A stretch of DNA of 64,000 nucleotides from Pelobates cultripes (GCA_933207985.1 OW240913.1:278991232-279055231); one strand, 5' to 3'; positions 35,788 to 48,132 are shown, counted from the stretch's first letter. Numbers and translations: made by a program. Notes: generated by a model from the letters alone, not told the origin.

Positions 35788-36850
35788 ACATCTATTATTT
35801 AACAATCTTATTTTTAGTAAAACAATGGATTATACTTGCTATCCTTGGCACTGATGTTCTCATATTCCACTTTTTTTGCCACTGTACTAACTCTTCAGAG
35901 ATGTTTCTCTATTTTAGGAAACACTCTTCTCTAATTCATTGGTGTCATGTCTTGAATTAAACCTCTGTGTATAATACTGTATACACTCAGCATGTATAAC
36001 TTAGAGGGATCTTGGACAGCCAAGAGATTCCACCTTTAGTACCATTAAGAGAGAGGGACACCATTATAGCTGCATATAGTCACTGCATTCAGGGAGTCCT
36101 CAAAAGTGGAACTATGCATCCTAGCCAAACAATGAAAATGTTTCATGTGGTGCTTAGTGACCTAAAACTGTGAGACACTAATGCTATAGGTTGGTATTTT
36201 GAAAGTTTGAAATGCATGCTCTCGTTGTTCCATAACAACGTGGTAAAACAAATTTGTGCATCGTTTCACCTTAGAGACTTGAACACAAATTGTTTTTTTG
36301 TTTTTTTTTTAAGTTTAGTAATTTATTTTCTTTTAAAACTATTCCAAACTTTTTTTTTATTTTATTTAACTAAATGGCTCACCAGTATAGAAACATAAAA
36401 TATTTTTTAAAGTAATTTTTCAAATGCATTGCGTTTTCGATTGCAACAATTAGTGTTGAATATTTTAACAACAAAGACATTATTTTCTTTGACAAAAAAG
36501 CAGCCTTTACTGTAATTTTATGTTAAGAAAAGTTTGAGCTGTAATTATCAATAATACACAGCAGTAATTAAAATAAAGTTTATAGATGTAATACAGTATT
36601 CTTTTCACAGAGTTCAGGTCCTATTTAAGCCTTGCAACAAAATCAAAGAATATTATACAAAAACTTAGAGGAACTCAGTAGCTCAGGTCTCAAAATAGTT
36701 TTTGCTCACTTGCTATTACAGAGAGAACATATTCCAAGGCATATGAGACTAATTCCAGGCATAATGGTGGTCCAGAACCAAAATGCACCTCCCACCTTTA
36801 CCCCCTTACCCGGAGTCTGCGAGTGGCCCCAAGGACAGTACAGTAATGAA
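35788..36850. other. Intronic DNA, no recognised gene
   Basis: A+T-rich. The stretch 36673-36703 is partly repeated at 38197-38250, on the other side of the L1 fragment. Nothing else recognised. Confidence 0.4.
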
Positions 36851-38140
36851 TAGGAGGAAGAGAGTATTGAGTGTCCCTCACCACTGCTGCAGCCCCTAAG
36901 TTAATTGTATTTACTCCATCCATTGTAAGTAATCCATCCATGGCTCCCAAACTTTTTTTAATTTGGATTCTGAGTTCCGCACCTTGGCTGTCAGCTCATC
37001 CATGACGTGGTTGTCTTTAATTTTCCCAATTATCTCATGTATGGTGGGGACTTCAATTTTGAGCCATGCCCCTGCTAGTGCTCTCCGTGCTGCCAAAGCT
37101 ATTAGAGTCAGTAATTTATTTGTGGGTCTGGGCATGTCTTCTATGAGGTGCAATAGGAGGAATGTCCATGGGGTCAAGGTTATAGGCATCTGCAGTACCT
37201 TGGAGGTTAGGTCCCTAATTCCCTTCTTGAAACTATGCAGCTTGGGGCAGTCCCACCACATGTGGAAGAAGGTTCCCTCTTGGCCGCACATTCTCCAGCT
37301 TAAATCTTTTGGGTTTTGAACTACTCTGTGTAAGAAAACTGGGATGGCATGCCACCAGAACATTATCTTATACATTTGTTCTTGTGATAGGACACATACG
37401 GAGACCTTGGATGCGGTTTCCCAGATTTCCTGCCACTCTATGCCTTCAAGGATTTCTCCTATATCAGCTTCCCATTTATCTATATAGGTCATGTCTCCCC
37501 ACACTTAGGGTTCTCGGCCAAGATGTCTGTATAGAAGGGAGATGAGGCCTTTGTGGTATTTTCCATCATTGCAGAGGTGTTTAAACATGGTAGGGGTCCT
37601 TGTTGCCGCTTCCTTAACCCCTGGGGAGTGTGCAAAGTCTTGTATTTGTATGTAACGGAAAAAATCGGAGGGAGTGAGTGGAGTCTCCTGTCGTAAGCGT
37701 TTGAAGCCAAGTATAGTGTTCCCTTGCCACAGGTGGTGGAATCTCTGGAGTCCTGCCCTTTCTAAATTTTTAAATTCCTGCAATCTCATGCCCGGCAAAA
37801 ACTGCCTATTACCGTATACAGGTGTCATGGGGGAGGGAGTGTTTGCTAGATTCGATTTCTCCCTTGTGTGGTCTCATAGGTCTAGGGAATTGAGAATGGA
37901 TGGGCAGGCTGTCCTTAATAGGGCCAGAGAGGGCCTGTTAAGTCACATGTATAGGTCGGGAATTTTGTATTTCATTAATCCCGCCTCTATGTCTACCCAC
38001 CTATGTTCACCTTGAGGTGTGTGCCATAGTTTTGCAGTGTTATAGTACAGTAGGAAATTCGGTAGGCCCAGCCCCCTCTGTCTGTACGGCGGTATAGTAG
38101 GTGTCTTGCTATTCTTTGAAGGATTACCCTTTTAACTTGG
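36850..38140 (-). pseudogene. L1 ORF2 C-terminal fragment
   Basis: A frame at 37504-36911 holds 197 codons of the ORF2 C-terminal region, with WRMCGQEGTFFHMWWDCPK, the Cys...His...Cys segment typical of the L1 ORF2 tail, and a Lys/Ile-rich end. A second frame, 37828-37505, carries the preceding segment; the frames meet at about 37504 with a frameshift. The fragment is 5' truncated near 38140. It is a different subfamily from the 30.9-34.6 kb copy. Confidence 0.85.
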
Positions 38141-38149
38141 GGAGAGCCA

Positions 38150-39590
38150 AGTTAATGCATTGCAAAAAAACATAGAACACGATAACAGCTTATAGAAACT
38201 CAGTAGCTTGCCCTCTGGTAAATCCCCACTCAGGTCTCAAAATATTTTTTGTATGTATGTATGTGTATGTATTTTGCCTCTCCAAGTCACAGGTGCCTTA
38301 TTCCAGGGCCCTATTTAAATCTTGCAGAGAGCCCCAAGAGTATGGGTGTCCTATGTTAGTGGGTTAATTTCTTGAGCAGTAATTAGGTTTTGTGATGAGG
38401 TTTATTAGTAAGTTCTCCAATACATGTATCTGATGCAACATTTGCATGTGTATTCTAATTAGGGCACTAATTATTTTAAAGCATTTATACACCAGTGTAT
38501 GATCGTCATTGATTACGACATAGTTTATGATATGTTTTATTGTATGGAGTGTAAATAATATCAGCATCATCGGGGGGTTGATTATTTTGAATGTGTTTTT
38601 AAAATGTTTGCTTCAGCTTGCAATGATGATCAATAATTTAGAATGACAGTCTTCACCCAGATGGATATTCATATAGGTCACTGTGATGCAGTCCCTTGTT
38701 TGTCAATTTTATTAGATCATAAAATTGCAAAGCATTGTAATAGACAATAGCCGTGTGCTAACTAGAGATCACATACATGAAAATGTTCTTCCGGAATCAG
38801 GAGAAGGAACGAAGGTAAAGTTCCAGAATGAAAGCAGTCCTGTAGGCTGAAAGTTTCTCACCTGGGCGTAAGAATATCTAGTGGCTGACAGAAATATGTA
38901 GAAAATGGGCAGTAAAAAAATAAATAAATAAACTGTGTTGCTTAGTTAATGCTTATTTAACCGCCTGCATGTCATTGTGAATGCATATGCAATTTCTCAT
39001 TACTTACCCATGGAATTGATGTTTGTGTCAAGGGACAAGCTAGCTGCATTACTATGGCAGACGCTGAGCAAGGCACTTGCCTGAGCATCCAGAACTGCTG
39101 TTGACAACCGAAAGTAGGACCTCGATACACAGGATAATAGCCACACAACTCTGTGTGGCCCTGGCTAGTTATTACTTGCATCATAAATTCAACGAATTGA
39201 TATGAAAGTAGCCCTTAATATCCTGTTTAACTGTTGCAGGAGAGCAGACATTCATTAAACAGGATTAACTGCGGTTTTCCTTCCAAACTCTGGAACAGTT
39301 TGGTTATAGTACGAGCATGACGGGGGAAATCAAGCATAGCTGGATAATAAACATGACTAAGCCACAAGTAATCCTTTTGTTAATCTGTAAAGCTGGACTG
39401 ATTTTAACACTTGGCTTTGGTACTGAGTATTATAGGTGGTTCCATGTACATCATGACAGCCCTGTTGAAAAATAAGGATGTTTAACCACAAATCAATTCT
39501 TCAATCATATTGCTTACTTCTGAAGGTGACCTTGTTTGGAATGCTCAGTTTAAAAATTATCCAAACTTTTCATAACGTATGAATAAGGAA
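38150..39590. other. Intronic DNA, no recognised gene
   Basis: A+T-rich. It contains a short GTAT run at 38251-38271. No clear repeat ends or coding domain. Confidence 0.4.
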
Positions 39591-41010
39591 TATCAATAAT
39601 AAGGAATATAACACTATCATTACTATACACTTTACAAACAGTCCCAATTAAGCTACCAGTTAGTTTCTTCTCCATAATCAAGTGGACATTGACATCCTTT
39701 ATCTGGTCACAATTCAAGCCTAGACTACCACAAAAACTCTTAATTCAACCAACGGAGAAAAGGGGAATGGGCATTCCGGACATAGAAACATATTAGAAAG
39801 CAGTGCACTTGTCCCGGATCTACGAGTGGACGAGTGGATCTACGAGTGGACGAATATCACAGCAGTGGGTACTCATAGAAAGTGAACAATGTCTAGTACC
39901 TCTTGTTACACTCCCGTGGCACAAATTGAACACTGCACTTCTCAAACACAAACAACACCCGCTTATATTAACCACTCTGCAGACATGGTCAAAAATAACT
40001 ATTAACACAAATATGGCCCCTTATCCATCGCCACTATATCATATTTCACATAACCCACTACTACAATCAGGTATCACAGGTAGAATTTACGAGCTACACC
40101 GGGGGGCCATACACATTACGCTCCAGGGCATGATTAACCCCTTAAGGACGGAGCCAAATGTACACGTTGTGAACAAAACAAAATGTAAACAAAACCTGGC
40201 ATTTGCGCTACATGTCTGTCCAACCGTAATTCACCTCTTTCATAGTAAGTTCACCCACCCTTATATCATTTTATTCAGGGGAAACGGGGCTTTCATTTAA
40301 TATCAAATATTTAGCTATGAAACATAATTTTATATGAAAAAAAAATGGGAGAAAATAAAAAATAAATATTTTTTTAGTTCTACATGACATTTTAACTGTC
40401 AATGTCATAATACTGTTTGCTTTTACTGCAATAAAATACACTTATTTGTATTCAGCAAAGTCTCACGTGTAAGACAGTACCCCCTATGTACAGGTTTTAT
40501 GGCGTTTTGGGAAGTTACAGGGTCAAATATAACATGTTACATTTGAAATTGAAATTCGCCAGATTGGTTATGTTGCCTTTGAGACTGTATAGTAGCCCAG
40601 GAATGAAATTTACACCCATAATGGCATACCATTTGCAATAGTAGACAACCCAATGTATTGCAAATGGGGTATGTCCAGTCTTTTTTAGTAGCCATTTGGC
40701 CACAAACTAAATGTATGTTTTTATTTATATATAGGTATATAGTGATATATACATATATATTTATCTATATAGATATATTATTTTGTTCTAAATGTATTTT
40801 GATATAAATATATATTAATATCACAATACAGTTAGAACAAAATAACACACATCTATATATTTTTTCATTATTTATTTTTAGTTATTTTTTAATTTTATTT
40901 TTAAACGTATTTACATATTAATTTTTTTATATTGTATATAAATATATATAACAATAATTATATATATATATATATATAATTATATATATATATTATATAT
41001 TTAATCAGTA

Positions 41011-41032
41011 TCAGTCTAGGTGTAATTTGATG

Positions 41033-41106
<74 letters not shown>

Positions 41107-41130
41107 GTAAAATACACCTAGACAGTGTAT
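41011..41130. repeat. (TA)n flanked by inverted arms
   Basis: A run of about 33 TA units (41036-41101) sits between arms containing CAGTCTAGGTGTAATTTGA (left) and its near reverse complement AATACACCTAGACAGTG (right). The whole is one A+T-rich palindrome able to form a cruciform. Confidence 0.85.
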
Positions 41131-41139
41131 GTGTGTGTA

Positions 41140-41149
<10 letters not shown>

Positions 41150-41214
<65 letters not shown>
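41150..41214. repeat. (TA)n microsatellite
   Basis: About 32 TA units following a short GT run. Confidence 0.95.
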
Positions 41215-41217
<3 letters not shown>

Positions 41218-42689
41218 CTAAGTATATAATTTATATTTTTCCACTTTTTAATTTTATTTTATTTCCAGCCAGCAGGGGGGGCTACCTGTCATTACAGGCA
41301 GTCCCCCTGCTGGCAATGCAGCAGCCAGCTATCCCGGGCATGTGATTGTGAGGTCCTTGCACCTGGGAGTCCCCCCAACCGCGATCGCCGGCGTGGGATT
41401 GCCGGCGACCGGGTAAGTAAGAAAAAAACAGAGGGCGTACTATTACGCCCGGCGGCGTTTAGAGCCGCCTAAAATAGGGCGTAATAGTACGCCCTCCGGT
41501 CTTAAGGGGTTAAGGACAATTCACTAATAGCACTGCATGATCTCACTCTCGGCAAACCACCTACAAGTATGCAACAATTACATTATTCACAAGTGAAATA
41601 TTTCATGGGGAGCCAGAAGCTGCTGCCAGGGGGAAATAGGAAACTGACAACTTTTGAACGGCTGTGTAAAACGCACCCTTTAAAACAAAAAATTTTTTTA
41701 TCTACAATGTATAAACTACTGTTATATTCCAACACAAATGACACACCGGGGTTCACTTCCAAGTGGACTAGAGAAATTAATATAGACATTTCAGGAGAGC
41801 AATGGAAGCACATTTTTATTAGAACCCACAAAATGTCCATTGCAACCACCAATCAGGAAAGCAACTATAAACGCCTGACCTGCTGGCACTACACGCCCTC
41901 CAAACTAGGCAAAATGTTCACAGGAACACAAAATATTTGCTGGAGATGCGGGCAGGGGGAGGCAATCCGACACACATCTGGTGGCAATGCCCTAAAATTA
42001 AACATTTTTGGATTCGCATATACAAACTCTTACCGACCATTATGCATAAACAGATACCCTTCACACCCGAACATTTATTATTTATGCTGCCACTCCATGA
42101 TTTCAATAAAAAGGAAAACTACCTGACATCCCAATTGCTCATGGCGGCAAATCACCTTATTCCAGTATACTGGAAAGAGGAAAAGATCCCCTCTATCAGG
42201 GAATGTATCAACAGGGTAGAAAGTATTAAACAGATGGAAAGTATAACATATACCTTATCAAAAAACTACATAACATTCACTCAGATATGGAAACCCTGTT
42301 CAATTTACTTAGGGAGAGCGAAGTGAGACCTGGGCAAAAGTAACAAAACTAGTACTTGGTCCTGAGGACTACACAAATATCACATGTACAGCTCTTAAAG
42401 AGCAAGTATGTGCAGCATAATTTACACTATGTATACTGCAGTATATAAAACGTTCTGGGAGAAATACATAATGTTCAATATTCGTCATCAATTGTATAAT
42501 GATTTTTCAATACTCAATATTTGTCATTACCTGTATAATGATTATCACTATATCTTGAAAATGTTATGCAACATTACTTGTTGAAGTCACATTGTCTATG
42601 TTTAAGATGTAATTATTGTACACACAACTATTGTTATGGAACTTGAAAATCAATAAAAAAATATAAAAAAAAATAAAAATTCCAAAAAA

Positions 42690-43245
42690 CACCCCATCAT
42701 TAATTATAGCAATGTGGGATAACAATGGTTTTATATAGCCATTAAACTAAAATTGACAACACTTCAACACAGTGTTTTTTTTTATTTTTTTATTTGATGG
42801 CTTGAAAAAAAAAAACCTCTTTGTGCCGAAACATGGCCAAATTTAGTTTGATGGCTGAATAAAACCCCCATTGTACCGCATTGACTTGTGCCAGGGGGTC
42901 AGTTATTACATGAATATATTAGTCTCGTGAACAAAGTCTGTTCCACTGGCACAGGTACCAAAGATTCAGGATTCAATTGTGTGCTATACGCTATTTATTT
43001 TATCCAAATGGTAATATCCATACTCATGCCAACAGATTTAACCACTGTTTGGTCGTGTTTAAACCACAACTAATCTGGTTACCACCCTCTAAGTGATAAT
43101 TCAGAGCTTATTTATGTAGTAACATTTATACTATTACATATACTGAATAGAATTTTACCTCCATAAACCTTTAATAAACTATGCATCAGACCATTTTGAT
43201 AACCTTTATTTCACATCCATGAAAGGGAACATAAACCCTGATAGA
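42690..43245. other. Intronic DNA, no recognised gene
   Basis: A+T-rich. Around 42770-42850 there are poly(A/T) runs and GTGCCGAAACATGG, which weakly recalls the GAAAC box of hammerhead-like repeats, but no core or stem is present. Confidence 0.4.
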
Positions 43246-43566
43246 TTAAAGGAACACTTCCAGTACCATAACCATTTGAGTCTACAATAAAAGGAGTGTG
43301 TGGTAGGTTGCTCTGGTCTAAGCAGGGCTGTGCTCTTTGGCTCAGAGCCATCAGCCGGTGAGACCGGTTATAGATTGGCCAGGCTCTACGAAGACATTTA
43401 CCTGCAGGATCAGACTTGATGCAGCGGGGCAACCTGGGCTCTCTGGTAACTTGTCACATAGTTAAAAAAAAAATAAAAAAAAATCATGGATTGCACTGGC
43501 AGATATCTTTGGCACTTGAGGCACCATGAACACTAAATTGGGCTCATGCGTGGAGTGTTCTTTTAA
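43246..43566. mobile_element. T2-type MITE, short
   Basis: TTAA at 43246-43249 and 43563-43566. The ends are AGGAACACTTCCAGTACC and the reverse complement of AAGAACACTCCACGC. The interior is 300 bp, with the GGCTCAGAGCCATCAGCC segment. More diverged than the other copies. Confidence 0.7.
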
Positions 43567-43640
43567 ACTATGCCATGAAATTAATTGTAAAAAAAAAAAT
43601 AAGAATATTGTAATTTGAAATTACTTGGTATGCAGTAGAA

Positions 43641-43731
43641 CTGGGTAGCCTTCAGCCTTGAGGTTTTGCCAGCATTATGGGAGATGTAGTTACCGTAAAA
43701 TCTGGTGTGTCGGCGGTTGCCTGTTCTTTAT
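43641..43731. mobile_element. hAT-type MITE, decayed copy
   Basis: CTGGGTAGCC...GCCAGCATTATGGGAGATGTAGT...GGCGGTTGCCTGTTC: the same family as the elements at 2355 and 8201, shortened and without a clear target duplication. Confidence 0.6.
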
Positions 43732-43734
43732 GTA

Positions 43735-44708
43735 GAATTTGACACTTGTACAATATTAATGTCAGTTTGACCACACTTGATTGCGTTGCTGATGGTGCAT
43801 AGAGTGTCCTTTCCCAATTGTGATTGCATTTTAAAATCATTTAAGGCACACTTTTTTTCTGGCAGGTTCTCCCAAGAGATTTAATGATTTATGCTGTTTG
43901 TTTTTTTTTACTTTTTTGAAATTGGTATGTTTATTGTGTATGTACGTATCACAAGGTAGATACTGAATTCTCTGTATTCTCTTAAAATGTATTCACTTAA
44001 TGTGAGGGTTTATGTAAATGTCCTTGCATAGTTACAAAAGAGAGATAAAGACCATCTTCTCAATACTATCTCAAATTGCTTTTGAAGCTATAGCAATGTT
44101 AAATGCAACTTCAAATGTACATTTAATGAGAAGTTCATAATTCAAACTTACCTAATTATTTTTGATTTCAAAGAGCAAGTCAGACTTGTACAATACTTCA
44201 AATTCCAGAGAGACCCATAGATTTGATTTTAAGTTTAATGTTCTAGTGCCACTAAAGTGATTAAACATGTTCTTTATTCTTTTTGAATAGTGGATAAGTA
44301 GCCAGACATGGATTTTATTTAAATAGTGTTCAATGTCTTTACAGGGAAATCATTGTAAGGTGTATTGTTAAAGCATTTTTGCGGACATTTACTAAGCCGT
44401 TTTTCTCGGTTTTGTTAGAATTTAATCAGCTCTCTATTTGAAAGAACTGCCAGTACTTTGCTTTCAGTTCCAAAAATAAATGTGAATGACAGTCAATTAA
44501 ACTCTCCAATTTTTCTATCAGCAATTGATAAATTGCAACCCTCTAAAATTTGAATAATGTTTAAGGTCTTGTGCGGTCTTTGGAAAATTAAAAAAAAAGG
44601 GTGAAAAAAAAAAGATTTTAAATGGAAATCTACAAGTGTCAAAAACTTCCAGCATTTTAGTCACCTTTGTTGTATATTCATTTTATTTATTATATAAATA
44701 GTTGTTTA
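43735..44708. other. Intronic DNA, no recognised feature
   Basis: A+T-rich. Nothing recognised. Confidence 0.4.
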
Positions 44709-45345
44709 TAAAAGTTTGCATACCCTTGGAGAATTGGTAATATATATATACCATTTTTAAAGAAAACATGAGTGAGCAGGTAAAACACATTTCTTTTATT
44801 TATGTTCAACTTTACGCTCCAGCAGAATGGCACAATCATAAATCAAAACATGGCAACAAAGAAAAAAATGACATGACCCCTGTACATACTCTTAGTTTGT
44901 AATACTGTGTACTGCCCCCTTTAGCATCAATGATAGCGTGAAATCTTTTGTAATAGTTGTCTATAAGGCCGCTAATTTTTGCAGGTGCTATAGCTGCCCA
45001 TTCGCCTTTGCAAAATGCCTCCAGGTCATGCGAAGTCTTTGATCGTCTTGCATGAACCACACATTTAAGATCTCTCGAGAGTGGCGATGTCTCTAGAGTG
45101 GCTCGATGATATTAAGGTCAGGGGACTGTATTGGCCACTCCAGAGCCTTCACCTTTTTCTGCTGTAACCACTGGAGGGTCACTTGGCCTTGTGCCGAAGA
45201 ATGCAAATTGTGTGCCAGTATTTTCTGATATGTTGCTTTCATCGTGCCATCAATTTTCACAAGATTCCCCATGCCTTTAAGCGCACACCCCGCCCCTATA
45301 AAGTCAATTTTTCTTCCACAAAACATTTGGTTGACACAGTCAACT
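44709..45345 (-). pseudogene. Tc1-like transposase, 3' half, broken
   Basis: Read on the - strand: a frame at 45326-45093 has MGNLVKIDG, then YQKILAHNLHSSAQ, then WLQQKKVKALEWP and QSPDLNIIEPL (the last conserves the catalytic E of the DDE triad). It then shifts frame into 45060-44836 with VHARRSKTSHDLEAFCKGEW and the Tc1 C-terminal end IIDAKGGSTQYY. The stretch that should hold the second catalytic D (QQDNDPKH in the family) is deleted. A terminal repeat-like AAAAGTTTGCATACCC lies at 44709. The 5' half is absent; a T2 MITE abuts at 45346. Confidence 0.88.
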
Positions 45346-45835
45346 TTAAAGGAACAATGTAGTGTTAAAAATACAAGTCTATATTACTGTTAAGTGTCAC
45401 TACTCTTTTTCAGGCTACACTCTCCCAGTTTGTCATATCAATTAAAAAAATGGATTTACTTACCGTTGGCGCTGTCTGTCTTCTGTGATGTCACAGAGGA
45501 AGCACTGCAATGGTCCTCTGCGATGGTCCAATCCAGTACTCCTAATAGCGGAGAATTGGGGACCTAATGTGCATGCACTGCAAGCGATGCACACATTCAA
45601 ACTTCCCATAGGATTGAATTGAATCAATACTTTCATATGGAGCTTCCATGTCATGTGATCGTGTTTTACTCTGCCAGTGCAGCTGAATCGGTTCTAGTGC
45701 CTGTCATATTGACAGCCACATGTAGACTTAAACCTACACTGCAAACATTGCAGTTTCTCAAAGGTTGACATGGACACTGCACCCAGACTGCTTCATTGCG
45801 ATGCATTGATCTGGGTGACTATAGTGTTTCTTTAA
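45346..45835. mobile_element. T2-type MITE, complete, next to Tc1 relic
   Basis: TTAA at 45346-45349 and 45832-45835. The left end is AGGAACAATGTAGTGTT and the right end is the reverse complement of AGAAACACTATAGTCACCC. It holds ATTTACTTACCGTTGG (45456), the donor-like motif on the - strand. Confidence 0.8.
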
Positions 45836-47575
45836 GATAGATTTAATTGTACTTTTAATCAAAATTGCAAGTATCGGTTTACGTTTTAAGGTATATTATG
45901 TTAAAGGTTGCCCCTTCGTCTCCATGATGGCAGCCATAATTTGATGACTGCGGGTTACCACTATAGCTGTAAATAACATTTACCACATTTCATAAACCCT
46001 AGTGGATAATAGCAAAACGTATTGACTAAACTTAAGAGGTAGAGTACATCGAACAAGTGCTGTGCTAGCACAGTGTTCTGTGAAACAAAAGACAGTTCTT
46101 TTTGCACATGTTAATGCTGAAATAAATGATTCAGAATATAGTGACAATCCCTTTAAAGTATATTTAATATGCGTAGTGCTTGACCAGTCCTGCCTCTATT
46201 TTACTGTGAATATACCATAGTACGTGTTCCTCTGATTAATTACATCTTGCCATGACCACATCGATAATAACATTAATTACATGCTTGCATTGGTGTAGAA
46301 TTTTAATGTACAGATTTAAATGTTAGGCAAGGAAAGTATAGTTCATTCACAAAGCTATTGTGACACATTTTTATTCTTATTTAAATATGCACATTTCTGA
46401 TGCTAATGTTTGTAGTTCTGACACGTAAAATACATATTTATTTGTTTTGTTGTCAGCAATGTAATGCTTCTAAATGTAACCTTCAGCTCGATTTAAAATG
46501 TAAATGTTTCTCTTCTACACTGTTCCCTGTAGGAATGATAAACCTGTAGCTTTCCTAATAATAATTCTAGCGCAGTTGAGAGGGAGAGAAGGTTACATGG
46601 GCTCAGAGAAATTTAGGTTGACAGCAAAAATATTTATAGTTAACCCATTTTTACTAAGCCATGGCCTCGTACAAATACTGGATTGAAATGTCTTCTGTGA
46701 GCGCCAATTCTTAAAGCATGGGTGACACTTGATATTCAAACCACTTTGTTGTCAACAGAAAAGAAGGGGTGAAACAACAAAACTAATACATCCAAAAAAA
46801 CAAACAAAAAACATTTGTTAAAATAAAGTGATGGTTAAAGCAGAATATTTTTCAAAATATTATTTATCTCACAAATTTGAAATAATGTTTTGTCTTGCAG
46901 AATAGGGAACTGCAGGGTAGAAATTTAGAAACATACCGGTAATTCTCGTTTCCAAGAAGCTTGCAGTCTACTTACAAAACAAATGAGCTTTTAGTAGCTA
47001 TGGTTATTTGGCTCCAGTTAATTATTATGGCATAAAATAGTCAATGCACTTCTCAATATACTCCTTTAAATTGTTATTACTTTTATATGCATGGAACTAT
47101 TGCAGAAAGCATTTCTCAATGTGCTTTATGTTTTTTTTTTTTTTTGTTTTTTTTTAAATCTTATTTTCAAAGTGTTTGTGATAGTGTTTAAGGCAGCCCC
47201 CTATCATGCATTTTTTGTCTTTAGGTCTTCCTTGTCCCCATAATATTTTAATCCTAAAGGACGGAGACAATGGTTCAAGTTTGGAACCAAAGCTATGCTA
47301 TGTGCTACCTGTTTGTTCTAACATATTGCAAGAGTTTTTGTTTAAGTGCCCCCATACACATTATATATTGTATTGTAAAGGGCATGTAGAGCTTCGTTTT
47401 TCTACCCTATACATATACCTAACACAACATTATGTGTAAATAAAAGGTGACCAGCTCTTGGGCCCCTCATGACAAATGGCAGTGGAAAATGCAGCCCAAG
47501 GCAAATGCCCTGTTAGCCTTGCAGTAAATACAGTGCTGCCATTAACACCACTCCCCTAATTCTGTACCAACTCTA
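45836..47575. other. Intronic DNA; possible degenerate TTAA element near 45.9-46.16 kb
   Basis: GTTAAAGGTTGCCCC at 45902 and GTGACAATCCCTTTAA ending about 46157 could be the ends of an old TTAA element, but the pairing is weak. A T-run (47130-47156) is present. No coding domain. Confidence 0.3.
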
Positions 47576-47672
47576 CTTCTTACCCTATGCTTGCACTAAC
47601 TGTAACCATTTGTCTACCCTAACCGTAACCTTGTACCATCCCTAACCCTAAAACAGCATTAACCGTAACCCT
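47576..47672. repeat. Degenerate CCCTAA-like repeat tract
   Basis: Repeated CCCTAACCGTAACC, CCCTAACCCTAAAA and TTAACCGTAACCCTAAG segments, interrupted by other bases. It resembles the vertebrate telomere hexamer but only about three or four units are exact. Confidence 0.55.
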
Positions 47673-48132
47673 AAGGAATACCCACTGTTAATATCAGTAC
47701 TGACGTCAGCACATGAATTTCCTTGATAAAACAATACAGAATGGGATGTTACCGTAATCTCCTGGCTGCTTACAGAATTACAGGGATATCTGCTGTACCT
47801 GCCTATTACATTTGGTACTGACAGCTCGCAAAGCCCAACACTGATCATAATTTGCAGGGGTGCATGCAGGGACCCTGGAAAATCACTGTTGCTGAGCACA
47901 ATAGCTCAGCCACTGTGTTCTCATCTGATTTAAAGGGAATCATTCAGCGCTACCTTTAAGGGCTGCATACAGCTCATTGATGAGTCTTGAGCCACTATAG
48001 GTGGCCCCAGCTGATAGAGGGTAGCCAGATCTCCCTGTTGTGAGCAGGAATTTAACCCAGAAAAGAATGCAGACCTTATAGTAATTTGGGCTTGTCCACA
48101 CAACCAAGGGGTTTAAGCCCCTTCATTTTGAC

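Larger units (their letters stand above)
40138..41509. mobile_element. TTAA-flanked DNA transposon derivative, 1.37 kb
   Basis: TTAA duplications at 40134-40137 and 41510-41513. The terminal inverted repeats are CCCCTTAAGGACGGAG and, from the right, CCCCTTAAGACCGGAG. TTAA targets occur in piggyBac and Kolobok elements; the ends alone do not decide between them. The interior holds long TA arrays, a long A+T-rich palindrome and, near the right end, a double G+C-rich hairpin (41427-41492). No transposase frame. Confidence 0.82.
39740..42326 (+). pseudogene. L1 ORF2 C-terminal remnant, split by TTAA element
   Basis: Before the insert, a frame from 39803 contains MHLSRIYEWT and continues to 40137. 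After the insert, a frame from 41514 to about 41990 contains the region with YFMGSQKLLPGG and NICWRCGQGE (cysteine motif). The tail follows in another frame (41937-42326) with GNPTHIWWQCPKIKHFW. With one TTAA copy removed, the frame reads straight through the insertion point, so the insert hit a then-continuous ORF. One frameshift remains near 41960. Confidence 0.83.
39600..42682 (+). mobile_element. L1 fragment (ORF2 3' half + 3' UTR), 5' truncated, split
   Basis: A + strand L1 beginning within the post-RT region of ORF2 and ending with an A-rich tail (42651-42682). It is interrupted at 40138-41509 by a TTAA element. The coding remnant is described separately. Confidence 0.82.

Noticed and set aside
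42810..42850. GTGCCGAAACATGG as a further hammerhead-like site
   Set aside because: Only the GAAAC string is present; no core box or stem II.
45902..46157. Full TTAA element
   Set aside because: The ends TTAAAGGTTGCC and the reverse complement TTAAAGGGATTG match too weakly to call a pair with confidence.
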